Of a stretch of 64,000 bases of DNA, positions 54,399 through 64,000 are shown one piece after another. Source of the stretch: Astragalus membranaceus (lineage: Eukaryota; Streptophyta; Magnoliopsida; Fabales; Fabaceae); NCBI GenBank assembly GCA_039519185.1, contig CM076854.1, positions 151,737,402 through 151,801,401 of the forward strand. The letters are read 5' to 3'. The translations under genes and the position numbers were made by a program. How positions within the stretch are numbered: the stretch's first letter is position 1; every line of letters starts with the position of its first letter. The notes below the pieces were generated by a model. It ran no database searches. It was given only the letters and a program-made list of their open reading frames with translations, and had not been told where the DNA came from.

Positions 54399-54617
54399 AG
54401 TGACAAACAAATAGAGATCAAGTGACAAACAAATAAACTCTCCTCCCCCACACTAGCATGAAGCATGGTCCTCAATGCAAAATGATCAAATAGAAACCAA
54501 AAGAAATAAATGAGAGAGAGAGAGAGAGAGTAATAGTGACTTCCCTGAGAGAGCTTGTAGTCCGAGCTTATACCTAAAAACAAAACAAAACAAAAATGAG
54601 AGAAAATAAAACACAGA
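54399..54617 (-). other. Athila-like 3' region with 22-bp repeat
   Basis: aagtgacaaacaaata occurs twice at 22-bp spacing (54399, 54421), and there is a (ga)n run at 54512-54528. No gene. Confidence 0.5.
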
Positions 54618-54822
54618 TTGCCTCCTGCAAAGCGCTTGTTTAACGTCTCGAGCCTGACGGTATTAGAGTCAGTCCTTGAGGGCAGTGACATAGCTCACTT
54701 GACTCAACCCTTCCTCAAAATGCTTCACACGCTGCCCATTGACCTTAAAAATGGTGACATCTTCATGAGATACCTCAAGCACTCCATAAGGAAAAACTTG
54801 AGTAACAGTGTAGGGTCCATAC
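54612..54822 (-). pseudogene. Athila-like integrase C-terminal end
   Basis: The minus strand reads YGPYTVTQVFPYGVLEVSHE, then FKVNGQRVKHFEEG, then stop shortly after. This is the tail of the integrase gene whose main body is at 58396-60023. The chromoviral LTR insertion (TSD catac) separates them within the …RSRW-YGPY… block. Confidence 0.85.
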
Positions 54823-55379
54823 TGTAACACCCTAAAAATATGTAATTAATTTATTTAATAAAGTAATTGGGAATTTAATTTAATTTAATTTATTGGATAT
54901 AATTTAATTAATTAAAATTATATTAATTTTATGTTGGTGGTATTAGGAAAAGGAGGCGCCACTTGATGAACTTGGACTTAAGTGAAAAGCCCAAGCTCAT
55001 GATCCATAAGCTATGCGAAGTGGCTAGGTCAAGTGGAGTTAGGGTTTTGGGTTGTCATTTGCGAATTGAAAGAAGAGAATAGAGAGAGTGAGAGCGCCGT
55101 TGGAGAAGAGAGAGGAGGAGAAGAGGTCGCGACTCAAGTGGAGCTAAGGGACGTGATCCGTTGCTGTGGTTCTGTTCGTGACTGTCTCTAGGGCTTCCGT
55201 TCTTCAAATCCAAGGTAAGGGGAGTTTCATTCGATTTATATAATAGGTGGCATGATAGGTTGTAAGGTAGGGTTAGCCTAGATCTATCCATGTTCTTGAT
55301 TTGTGCGTAATTTCATGTTTGGTTAATGAATGTATGTGATTTTCATGATTGGTGGCTGAAAAATCCACTTTCGGTTGTG

Positions 55380-55560
55380 GCATGGGCGCCTAGGGCGCCA
55401 TATGTTTGATTGTGTTGCTGAATGTCTAAGTGCCTGGGCGCATAGGGCGCCTTGGCCATGATTGTGTTGCTGGATTTTTGTTGCTGGATTGTGTTGCTGG
55501 ATTTTGTTGCAGGATGTCTAAGTGCCTGGGCGCATAGGGCGCCTTGGCCATGAAATTGTG
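55380..55560. repeat. gggcgc(c/a)tagggcgcc repeats in LTR X
   Basis: Repeated blocks of gtctaagtgcctgggcgcatagggcgcc (about 55424 and 55518, 94 bp apart) and ttgtgttgctgga. It is a GC-rich palindromic motif (ggcgcc) array inside the LTR. Confidence 0.75.
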
Positions 55561-55583
55561 TTGCGCGCTGTGTTGGTCGTGCT

Positions 55584-55976
55584 TTGAAGTCTAAGAAGCT
55601 AACGCCTCGTTTTATTGGCCCATACCAGATTTTGGAAAGAGTTGGGAAAGTTGCCTATCGGGTGGCATTGCCACCTAATTTGTCTAATCTGCACGACGTG
55701 TTCCATGTATCTCAGTTGCGGAAGTATGTACCTGATCCGTCGCACGTAATCCAGATGGATAATGTAGAGGTGAGGGAGAACCTCACCGTGGAGACTATGC
55801 CAGTTAGAATTGAAGACCGGGAGGTAAAGGTGTTAAGAGGCAAGGAGATCAATTTAGTGAAAGTGGTTTGGTTGGGAGCCGTGGGCGAGAGCATGACGTG
55901 GGAATTGGAAAGTAAGATGAAAGAAGCCTATCTAGAGTTATTTGATTCAGGTAATTTCGAGGACGAAATTCTCTAA
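55584..55976 (+). pseudogene. Tekay/Del pol C-terminus (integrase tail with chromodomain-like end)
   Basis: About 130 codons open to a stop at 55976: KLTPRFIGPYQILERVGKVAY, LPPNLSNLHDVFHVSQLRKY, VRIEDREVKVLRGKEINLVKVVW and ESMTWELESKM. It matches the GPY/F block and the C-terminal chromodomain of Tekay chromoviruses, which targets integration to particular chromatin. Everything upstream (gag to integrase core) is missing. It is followed by the purine tract aagtgggggagagt and an LTR (55989). Confidence 0.88.
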
Positions 55977-55988
55977 GTGGGGGAGAGT

Positions 55989-58186
55989 TGTAACGCCCTA
56001 AAATAATTTAATTAAATTAATTAATTAAGTTATTTGAGGGATTACAAAATTATTTAAGTGGGATAATTAAATTTGAATTGTTTTGTTTCAGGGGGTGTGA
56101 TGAATTAAAAAGGGTGGTGTGAAAAATGGGCCCAAGCCACTTAAGTGACCCAAGCCCATTCCCATTTATCCAAAAAAAAACCTAAGTATTGTTTCATTCC
56201 ATCAATTAGAAAGAACAGCGAATACTGGGAGTGTGAGAGGGAAGTGAGGCGCGACTGATTCCAGCAAGGAGGAGAAGAAGAAGTTGTCTCATCTTTGCTC
56301 TAGGTAAGCTTCCTTGATCCTTTTTCCTTCCATTTTTCTTCCTCTCTCAAGTAGAAGCTTCAAACCCTTATTTTTTTTCCAATTATTGTGTTGTTCTCCC
56401 CATGGCTGATGGAAGCCATTTCGCGAATAGAAGAGGAGGAGGAGGGCTGCTGCATTTTCGGTTTTGTGGCTTGAGAGTGGCTGAATCCTTCAATTCAAGG
56501 TTAGGGGGATCTATTTATACCTATAATAATGCTTAAGTTGGGTTGTTGTAGTGATATAGGCTGAATTTGTTGTTTTTGGTGAGATGATTGAATAAATTGC
56601 TACTGTTTTAGTTGCTTGAGTGAGATGGGTCGAAATTGTTGTTATTATGACTACTGGCTATTCTCTGATTTAGTTCTATTGTTGATTCAGCGTGTACTCA
56701 TTTTTTTTATCATTCTATCATTGTCACAATTCTGGTTGTTGTTAATTTGGAAACATAATTGAATGAGTTGTTGTTATCTCTTTTAACAAATGAGTTTATA
56801 AATTCTAAGTTTCTAAATAAATGAATTTGTAAATTGTTGTAGTTCCTAGTTCAATATTCAAGCCAACACAGTTGCCTAAGTTTGTATTGTGAAGTTATAT
56901 AAAATTTATACAATGTGCTGGACAAATTTTCTTAGGAGTATAATTGTCATCTTTTTCTAATCCCTCTACCATATGTTAGTATATATATATGTTAAGGAAA
57001 GGAGTTTAGTTAGAATTTGAAAATAAATAGCTACTGTTTTGGTTAATTTAGTGTGATAGGTTGAATTGTGGTTTAGTGGAATTATTGAGTAAATGGCTAC
57101 TGTGGGTGGTTGTCTTAGTTGAGTTGTTGTTCACTGTTTTAGTGCAGTTTTTCCTCACTGTTTTGTGGCTGTTTTTCACACTGCTTTTCCTCAGCCTTAA
57201 ATGGGATGTTTTCTAAACATAATATGATATTTCCACTATTAAAATGTGAGTTTTCTTAAATTAAATGTGGTGTTTCCTAAGCTCAAATTGTGGCGCTTCT
57301 TCAAGTAAAATGTGGCTTAATAGTGACGAGCTCAATTAATAATTTAAAGAATACCAACTGAGTTGTGATTAAGCGGAGGTGTGAGAGCGGTGTGGGACTT
57401 CGGTCCAAAACGGTGCGGTGCCCTTAAGGCTTATATGTGATGATGTTGAATTGAAAAGTGAAAAGTGGTGAGTTTAAATAATTGTTGTGGTGCATTGTCA
57501 AAGTGTCTCATGACTCATGTGCATAAAGTGGTGTGGGCTTCGGCCAAAGTGGTGTGGTGGCTTCGGCCAAAGTGGTGAGTGCCCTCAAGGCATAAAGTGG
57601 TGATGATGGATCCTCATGCATGTTGCATACATGCATATAAGTATATATATATTCATACTATGTTGATAAATATCTGTGGATGGTTGTAAGTTAAATGAAG
57701 TATGTAATGATTTCTGTGAGTGGGTGTTGTCTGTTGCCTTCCTGAATATAATGCCTATCTTACTGATTATTATTTGTATAAAGAGACTCACCCTACTGCC
57801 TTATGTTGCTTCTTATGTCGGCGACTTGCAGGTGATCGCGAATGAGGCCTTCTTGTGCCTTCTGTTAGGTAGTGGTGTCAGCTCTGATATGTAGCACCAG
57901 GGGGAGGGCGTAGTAGACTTTTTATTATTATTGATGTATTTTATGAATTTCCGCTGTGTTAGAAACAATTTTATTATGTGCTGTAAATTAAACAGGTTTC
58001 TTTTTGGGCCCGTCCCTAACTATCGTGCTATGTATCATGCTGTTAGATTGTTGACCGTATGTCACTGTTTTAATCTGGTTGTTTTACAAGCGGTGAAATG
58101 TGACGCTTCCTTTCAAAAGAAATTTTTTTTTATTAAACTCTGATATATTAATATAATAATAGTTGATATAGAAGGGGGGTGTTACA
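55989..58186 (+). repeat. 3' LTR of Tekay fragment Y
   Basis: tgtaacgccc … ggggtgttaca, about 2.2 kb, directly after the purine tract. It shares theme and ends with the Tekay LTR at 43522 but is clearly diverged. Frames inside have no domain. Confidence 0.8.
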
Positions 58187-58385
58187 GATGTCAAGGTTGT
58201 GGTGACGATGACTGATGCTTGAGGTTTTCCCCATTGGGGGCGTGCTACGTATTGCACAATTATTGATGTTGAACTGTTTTATTGAAGTACGATGTTTTAT
58301 TCGAAGTGTGTGTAACATTCCTTGCGATGAAAGCGATTTTGAAACTCTGATTTTACAATCAAATTAACGAGTAAAAAGAGGGGTG

Positions 58386-60023
58386 TTACACATACCACCT
58401 TGAGCGCAACTTTCCTGGAAAAAGACGCAAACGTGAGTTATAAATTAAAACTTTTTCACCAACATGGAATTCACGCTGCTGGATGCGCTTATCATGCCAC
58501 TTTTTAGTCCGCTCCTTATATAACTTGGCATTCTCATAAGCTCCCAGACGGAGCTCATCCAATTCATCGAGCTGCAGCAACCTATTTTCACCTGTAAGCT
58601 GAGCATCAAAGTTTAGAAATTTTAAAGCCCAAAGTGCTTTATGCTCTAATTCAACAGGCAAATGACATGATTTTCCAAAAACAAGACGATAAGGAGACAT
58701 CCCAATGGGGGTTTTAAAAGCAGTTCTATAGGCCCATAGTGCATCATCGAGTTTCAAAGACCAATCTTTTCTTGATCCACTAACTGTTTTCTCTAAAATC
58801 CTTTTCAACTCTCTGTTTGAAATTTCAACCTGGCCACTAGTTTGTGGATGGTAAGGAGTTGTCACCTTATGGGTGACACCATATTTGCTCAAAAGATTTT
58901 CAAATTGTTTATTGCAAAAATGGGTGCCACCATCACTAATAATTGCTCGGGGAGTGCCAAATCTGGAGAAAATGTTTTTCTTTAAAAATTTTACCACCAC
59001 TCGAGCATCATTAGTGGGTAATGCTACAGCTTCCACCCACTTAGACACATAATCTACAGCAACAAGAATATATTGATTTGAAAAAGATTTAGGGAAGGGC
59101 CCCATAAAGTCAATGCCCCATACATCAAATATCTCACAAACCAAAATATTGTTTAAAGGCATCTCTTGACGTCTAGAAATATTGCCACTCCTTTGACAAC
59201 TATCACAAGCTTTCACAAATTCATGAGCATCTTTAAATATAGTAGGCCAATAAAAACCACATTGTAGAACTTTATATGCAGTTCTATTTGGGCCAAAGTG
59301 GCCACCTACCTCTCTAGAGTGACAATGCTCAAGGATAGAAGTTACCTCTTCCATAGGAACACAATGCCTAATAACCTTGTCTCCACATACTTTAAATAGG
59401 TAAGGGTCATCCCACAAGTAGTGTCTAGCATCAGAAATTAATTTCTTCTTTTGCTGAAAAGAAAAATCAGGGGGAACAACCTTACCCACCAAATAGTTGA
59501 CAATGTCTGCAAACCAAGGAATAGTAGAAATAGCTAGAAGTCTCTCATCAGGGAAAACCTCCTTGATCTCCCCATCATTTGAGGCCTGCATCACACTATG
59601 GTCAAGCCTTGAGAGGTGGTCAGCTACAAAGTTCTCTGAGCCTTTCTTGTCTCTAATCTCCAAGTCAAACTCTTGTAGCAACAAGATCCACCTGATTAAC
59701 CTGGGTTTTGCATCCTGCTTTCCAAGCAAATATCTAGTGGCAGCATGATCAGTATAAACAATAACTTTAGAAAGAACAAGGTAATGACGAAACTTGTCAA
59801 ATGCAAATACTACAGCTAGTAACTCTTTCTCTGTGGTAGTGTAATTTCTTTGAGCATCATCAAGAGTACGACTAGCATAGTAAATGGTATAAAATACCTT
59901 ATTCTTGCTTTGCCCCAAAACAGCCCCCACAGCAGTATCACTAGCATCACACATAATTTCAAAGGGAAGCGACCAATCGGGGGCAACAACAACAGGGACA
60001 CTAATTATTTTTCCTTTAAACAA
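58386..60023 (-). pseudogene. Athila-like RNase H and integrase
   Basis: 545 codons open. RNase H (MCDASDTAVGAVLGQ; TTTEKELLAVVFAFDKFR; YTDHAATRYLL). Integrase zinc domain (HCHSREVGGHFGPNRT … CDSCQRSG). Catalytic core (DVWGIDFMGPFPKS; AIISDGGTHFCNKQFE; TPYHPQTSGQVEISNRELK). End …LLIYNSRLRLFPGKLRSRW, where the LTR X insertion cuts it. A 1-base frameshift in a homopolymer near 60005-60015 separates it from RT. Otherwise well kept, so the element was probably active not long ago. Confidence 0.92.
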
Positions 60024-62347
60024 TTAAAAGCCTTCAAACAAGTGTCAGAAAAATCAAAAGTGGCCTCCTTAACCAAGAGGTCGGTCATAGGCTTTGCAAT
60101 TTTTGAGAAGTCTTTAACAAACCTCCTATAGAATCCGGCATGGCCTAGAAAACTACAGACCCCCTTAACAGAATTGGGTGGGGGCAACTTTGCAATTACC
60201 TCAACCTTTGCAGGATCAACTTCAATGCCTCTAGTGGACACCTTATGTCCTAGAATAATGCAATCTTGTACCATAAATTGGCACTTCTCCCAATTGAGCA
60301 CTAAATTGGTATCCCTGCATCTCTGCAACACTGAATTCAAGTTATGTAAACAATCCTCATAAGAGGATCCAAAGACGGTAAAATCATCCATGAATATCTC
60401 AATGCATTTTTCAACCAAGTCAGAGAAGATAGCCATCATGCATCTTTGGAAAGTGGCAGGGGCATTACATAAACCGAATGGCATCCTTTTATATGCAAAT
60501 GTTCCATATGGGCAAGTAAAAGTAGTTTTTTCTTGATCTTCAGAAGCCACTGGTATTTGCAAATAACCGGAATATCCATCCAAACAACAATAATAATCAT
60601 GACCTGCCACTCTCTCAAGCATTTGATCAATAAAGGGAAGGGGGAAGTGATCTTTTCGGGTGGCATCATTTAATTTTCTATAATCAATGCACATACGCCA
60701 CCCGGTAGTTTTTCTAACTGCAATTAATTCATTTTTATCATTCTCCATCACAGTAGTATCTCCCTTTTTAGGAACACATTGAACAGGACTTACCCTCTTA
60801 CTATCAGAGATAGGATAGATGATACCTGCATCAAGAAGCTTAATCACTTCCTTTTTGACCACCTCTTTCATGTTAGGATTGAGGCGGCGTTGAGGTAGTG
60901 CCCGGGGTTGGTAATCATCCTCCATGTAGATCTTGTGGGTGCAAATTGAGGGACTAATGCCTTTTATATCATGAATAGACCATCCAAAGGCTTCTTTGTT
61001 GGCCCTTAATACCCTCAAAAGCTTATCCTCCATGGTACCTGTCAAATCTGCAGAAATAATCATAGGCAAAGAGGAAGGGGGATGCAAGAAAGCATATTTT
61101 ACATTTGAAGGAAGAGGTTTTAATTCAAGCTCAGGAGCCTCTTCAATTGAAGGTTTGGGATTTGGAGTATTACCCCATTCCAATTCCTCAAATCTATGGT
61201 TACTCCAATTTTTCTGAGGGTGGTGAGCCTGCAAAAACATTAAGAACTCTTCTTCCTCACCACCCTGCAATATGCCAAGTCCCTGCAAAGTAAGTACTTT
61301 TTCTAGAGGGTCCTGAATTCTAAAATCATCAAAACTTTCAGAGGTAACCGCATCATTAATATCCATAGCTTGAATAAAATTACAAGAAGCAAATGAGGAG
61401 GGATTTTTTAATGAGTTCAAGACTTGAAATACAACTTCCTCATCTCCAAATCTTAAAGTCAATTTTCCCTGCTGAACATCAATTAAGATTTTTCCTGTAG
61501 CTAAGAACAGACGCCCCAAAATAATTGGGACTTCCTCATCTTCTTCCATATCCAATACAACAAAATCAGCAGGGAAAATAAACTTATCAACCTTAACTAA
61601 AACATCTTCTACCACTCCACGGGGGTGGGCAATGGATCTATCAGCTAGCTGCAAAGTGACGTTAGTAGGATGTGGTTCCTGCAAACTAAGCTTTCTAAAA
61701 ACAGAAAAAGGCATCAAATTTATACTTGCTCCTAAATCACATAAAGCCTTTTCAAAATGAGAGTTACCAATTGTACAAGGGATAGTAAAACTACCTCGAT
61801 CTTTAAGCTTAGGTGGTAACTTTTTTAGCACTATAGCAGAACATTCCTCATTGAGCCTAACTGTTTCAAAGCCTTCTAACTTCCTTTTGTTAGAAATAAT
61901 TTCTTTTAAAAATTTGGCATATTTAGGCATTTGAGCAATAGCTTCAGCAAAAGGAATATTGATATGCAATTTTCTAAATATTTCAAGAAATTTGGCAAAT
62001 TGCTTATCATGCTGCTCATTTTTAAGTCTTTGAGGATAATGAACATTTACCTTTGCTTGCTCATATTTTTCCGTTTCCTTTTTGCTTTCCTCAGAAGTGC
62101 TCCCCTCAATAGGAGCTTGTATTTCTTTCTCGGGCGCCCGTCCATCTTGATTGTTTTCTTGAACCAGCTCCTTGCCACTCCTAAGAGTGACAGCCTTGCA
62201 ATGCTCATTTCTTGGATTAGGCTCAGTTTGGGTAGGCAGTGAGCCTTGAGGCATTTGAGACAACACAGTAATGAGATTTGAGATTTGACCCTTTAGGCTT
62301 CCAAATTCGTTGTTCATGGCTCCAATTTGGCCCTCCCAGGCTTCCAA
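60005..62347 (-). pseudogene. Athila-like protease and reverse transcriptase
   Basis: 780 codons open. The gag C-terminal part and linker are followed by protease (CTIGNSHFEKALCDLGASINLMP, i.e. DLGAS at the active site; ADRSIAHPRGVVEDVLVKV; PIILGRLFLATG) and reverse transcriptase (GWRMCIDYRKLNDATRKDHFP; DGYSGYLQIPV; FGLCNAPATFQRCM; catalytic IFMDDFTVFG; LGHKVSTRGIEVDPAKVE). The family normally makes one gag-pol polyprotein. Here frameshifts at about 62300 (with gag) and about 60010 (with RNase H) break it. Confidence 0.92.
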
Positions 62348-63710
62348 ATTTGTTGTTCATGGCTCCCTCCAAGCTTCCAAATTTTTCATTTGTCTGCTGC
62401 ATAAACCTTGTCAACACATCATTGGTATCCAACTTTTTCTCCTCTTGCCTTTGCACATGTGGAGGCTTATAGGAGTTCGAGCTTTGCTCCTTTTGTTGTC
62501 CTCCCCAAGAGAAATTAAGGTGATTTCTCCAACCCGGATTGTAAGTGTTTGAATAAGGGTCATTTTGGGTCCGGTTGGAATTCTGAACATAATTGGCCTC
62601 TTCAGTTGAAGTTGTTGGCCGGCCCTGTGCTTTTATTAGTTCTTCAATGGATTGCAACCTCTCATCAGTCCTGTCCATGTAATTGGATAAAACACCCATA
62701 CACGGTTGTCCAACTTTTTCCATGTATCTAACAAAAGCCTCTTACATACCAGGCCTTAACTCACTTTTCTTCTGACCAAGATAGTTGACTTCTTCAGTTA
62801 GGCCTCCCCAGAGGTTATTCGTGATGTCACTAGTGGAGGTAATTATTGGAGTAGATTGAGCTTGTACCTTCATCAGAGATTGCATCTGTTTAGAGAGAGC
62901 ATCCAGATTTATGTTAACACTAGTGTCATCTTCAACCTTGTAGATCCCAGCTGATTTCTTAATGTGTCTGTCACTTGTCTCCCATTGGGCATTATCGGCT
63001 GCTATCTCTGCAATTAAGTCATATACTGTCGTAGGTTCCCCATTCATTAGAGAGCCTCCACAAGCCATATTAACAATTCCCCTATTTTGAGAAGATAATC
63101 CGTTGCAGAAATATTTAAGCAATTGCCACTTCTCAAATCCATGATGTGGACAACTTCGGAGTAAGTCTTGAAATCTTTCCCAAGCTTCATGTAAAGATTC
63201 TTGCTCGAGTTGAGCAAAGCCGATTATTGCACCTCGGATCTTATTAGTCTTACCTGGAGGAAAATATTTGGTCAAGAATTTTTGCTTCAGTTGATCCCAA
63301 GTGGTAATGGACTCAGCAGGTTGAGACTCTAGCCAAGCAGATGCCTTGTCAGCCAATGACCATGGAAACAATCTCACTCTAATGACATCAGGAGTGACAC
63401 CATTACAAATTACTGAGTCTGCCACCCTCAAGAAGTTTCTAAGATGGGTGTGCGGGTCTTCTGTTGGTGTACCTCTGAACATAGTAGAATTCTGAACCAT
63501 TTGAATTAAGCTTGGTTTGAGCTCAAAATTAGTAGCTTGCATAGGTGGATTGACTATGCTTGTAGTGATAACCGCTATGGGAGTAAAGTAGTCCCGAAGA
63601 GTTCTTCTCGGATTGGCAGCCATCGCTCTTGTCTCTTTTCTTATCCTTCGAGCAGTTCTTTCAATTTCTGGATCAAAAACCAAAATAGGCTCCTGGGAGC
63701 GGGTGAGCAT
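62223..63710 (-). pseudogene. Athila-like gag
   Basis: 62742-63710 encodes the N-terminal and central gag (RTLRDYFTPI; PTEDPHTHLRNFLRVAD; LADKASAWLESQ; WDQLKQKFLTKYFPPGKT; IGFAQLEQESLHEAWERFQDLLRSCPHHG). After a stop near 62742, 62723-62223 continues (MDRTDERLQSIEELIKAQG; YNPGWRNHLNFSWGG). It includes a short duplicated block around MNN(K/E)FGSL (62280-62370), which coincides with the next frameshift. No CCHC knuckle, as is common in Athila gag. Confidence 0.88.
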
Positions 63711-63854
63711 GCACGAGTAATAGTAATAAAAATTAAACTAACTAATAAAATAAAACTAAATATAATTTTTTTCCTTTTTATTAAATTAAAACAAGAAATG
63801 AAATAAATGTCTAAAGCACTAAAAAATCTTTTTCGTTTAATATTATTAAATTAA
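63711..63854 (-). other. Athila-like 5' leader
   Basis: AT-rich leader between the primer site and the gag start codon (ATG at 63710, minus strand). No other feature seen. Confidence 0.6.
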
Positions 63855-63872
63855 TCCCCGGCAACGGCGCCA
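63855..63872 (-). promoter_or_regulatory. Primer-binding site (tggcgccgttgccgggga)
   Basis: On the minus strand, tggcgccgttgccgggga lies six bases after the LTR end. This is the primer site common to Athila/Tat-type Ty3 elements, matched to the 3' end of a plant tRNA (commonly given as tRNA-Asp). Confidence 0.88.
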
Positions 63873-63878
63873 AAAACT

Positions 63879-64000
63879 TGTTGCGTTAAAAACACACTTA
63901 GAGCAAGTGTACTCTTTCGCAGAAGTAGTATAAAAGATATCGTCTCCACAGGGATTAATTAACAAGTACCAAACTACTTAAGATTAATTATTATTTAGAC
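63879..64000 (-). repeat. 5' LTR of the Athila-like element (end only)
   Basis: tgttgcgttaaaaacac (plus) and onward equals 50754 onward for all visible bases. The rest lies outside the window. Confidence 0.92.

Larger units (their letters stand above)
54818..58395. mobile_element. Chromoviral solo LTR X, interrupted by Tekay fragment Y
   Basis: Starts tgtaacaccc (54823), ends gggtgttaca (58390) and has the perfect TSD catac (54818-54822, 58391-58395). Sequence belonging to X is 54823 to about 55584 plus 58187-58390, i.e. a single LTR. Between them lies Y, a pol C-terminus plus its own LTR (about 55585-58186). X is therefore best read as a solo LTR into which a truncated Tekay element came. 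An alternative is one element with deletions and a duplicated LTR end. Confidence 0.72.
42618..64000 (-). mobile_element. CACTA (En/Spm) transposon, 3' terminus to TNP2 gene
   Basis: One end lies at 42618 with the diagnostic cactacaaaaaa, followed by subterminal repeats of (t)tagcgaggga and its inverse (42640-42910). Reading rightward, two minus-strand genes follow: a Transposase_24/TNP1-like gene (43088-48984) and a TNP2 transposase gene (49357-50750). The second is cut by an Athila-like element at 50754, and the other CACTA end must lie beyond 64000. Two LTR elements are nested inside it. Confidence 0.88.
50754..64000 (-). mobile_element. Athila-like Ty3 retrotransposon with nested insertions
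   Basis: The minus strand has a 3' LTR (50754-52130), a long 3' untranslated region, pol, gag, a primer site (63855-63872) and the end of the 5' LTR (63879 to beyond the window). The two LTR portions are nearly identical over the 122 bases visible in both. The target is the TNP2 gene. The predicted TSD is tctac (50749-50753) and its partner lies outside. It is interrupted by a GC-rich retroelement copy (53512-54398) and a chromoviral LTR (54823-58390). Confidence 0.9.

Noticed and set aside
57676..58143. Two plus frames of about 70 codons in LTR Y
   Set aside because: Inside an LTR and hydrophobic by composition, with no family match that I can name.

Overview
The window is plant nuclear DNA, most likely from a legume (Fabaceae). 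The base composition is AT-rich. The lineages recognised by their protein motifs are Ogre/Tat-like, SIRE-like, Ale-like, Tekay/Del chromovirus, Athila-like, CACTA, RPA-bearing Helitrons, hAT/TTF and L1 LINE. The Ogre-type LTR and the SIRE LTR look like those I know from legumes. I see no convincing single-copy host gene, rRNA or functional tRNA. Essentially all coding capacity belongs to transposable elements, most of them broken, nested in one another and datable by target-site duplications (TSDs).

Left third (1-19.4 kb). The 3' end and 3' LTR of an Ogre/Tat-type Ty3 element (1-5483) abuts, and appears inserted into, the Rep gene of a Helitron (minus strand, 5484 to about 19.3 kb). A Copia element (5903-14334, TSD ctgat, non-canonical TA...CA LTR termini) sits at a predicted splice acceptor of that gene. 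The Copia is itself interrupted by a truncated SIRE-like element (7275 to about 10.9 kb, minus strand). Upstream of the Helitron Rep exons lies its replication protein A (RPA1-like) companion gene. One RPA intron carries a 1.05-kb fold-back element that has captured part of an ATP12 (mitochondrial F1-ATPase assembly factor 2) gene.

Middle (19.4-34 kb). A decayed Ale-like Copia pol (minus strand) is fused to a duplicated copy of the 5' end of a hAT/TTF-type transposase gene. The main hAT pseudogene (26.1-23.3 kb, minus strand) is split by a GC-rich poly(A)-tailed retroelement with no recognisable enzyme. Two 5'-truncated LINE tails, a short non-autonomous hAT element, two tRNA-type SINE candidates, a possible MITE, minisatellites and AT-rich filler follow.

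Right half (34-64 kb). A second Helitron (34.5 to about 38.6 kb, minus strand), lacking its helicase core, adjoins a satellite of about 260 bp period (38.8-40.15 kb). From 42.6 kb to beyond the window lies a CACTA (En/Spm) element on the minus strand. It has been split by (a) a gag-only Tekay derivative (43522-47577, TSD ccaac) and (b) an Athila-like element (50754 to beyond 64000, minus strand). The Athila is in turn split by a second copy of the GC-rich retroelement and by a chromoviral solo LTR (54823-58390, TSD catac), which contains a fragment of another Tekay element.

The genes do not form a host pathway. They serve reverse transcription and integration (gag, PR, RT, RH, IN), rolling-circle transposition (Rep/helicase, RPA) and cut-and-paste transposition (TNP1/TNP2, hAT). 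All assignments are from reading the sequence and remembered family motifs. Element ends without a TSD are approximate.
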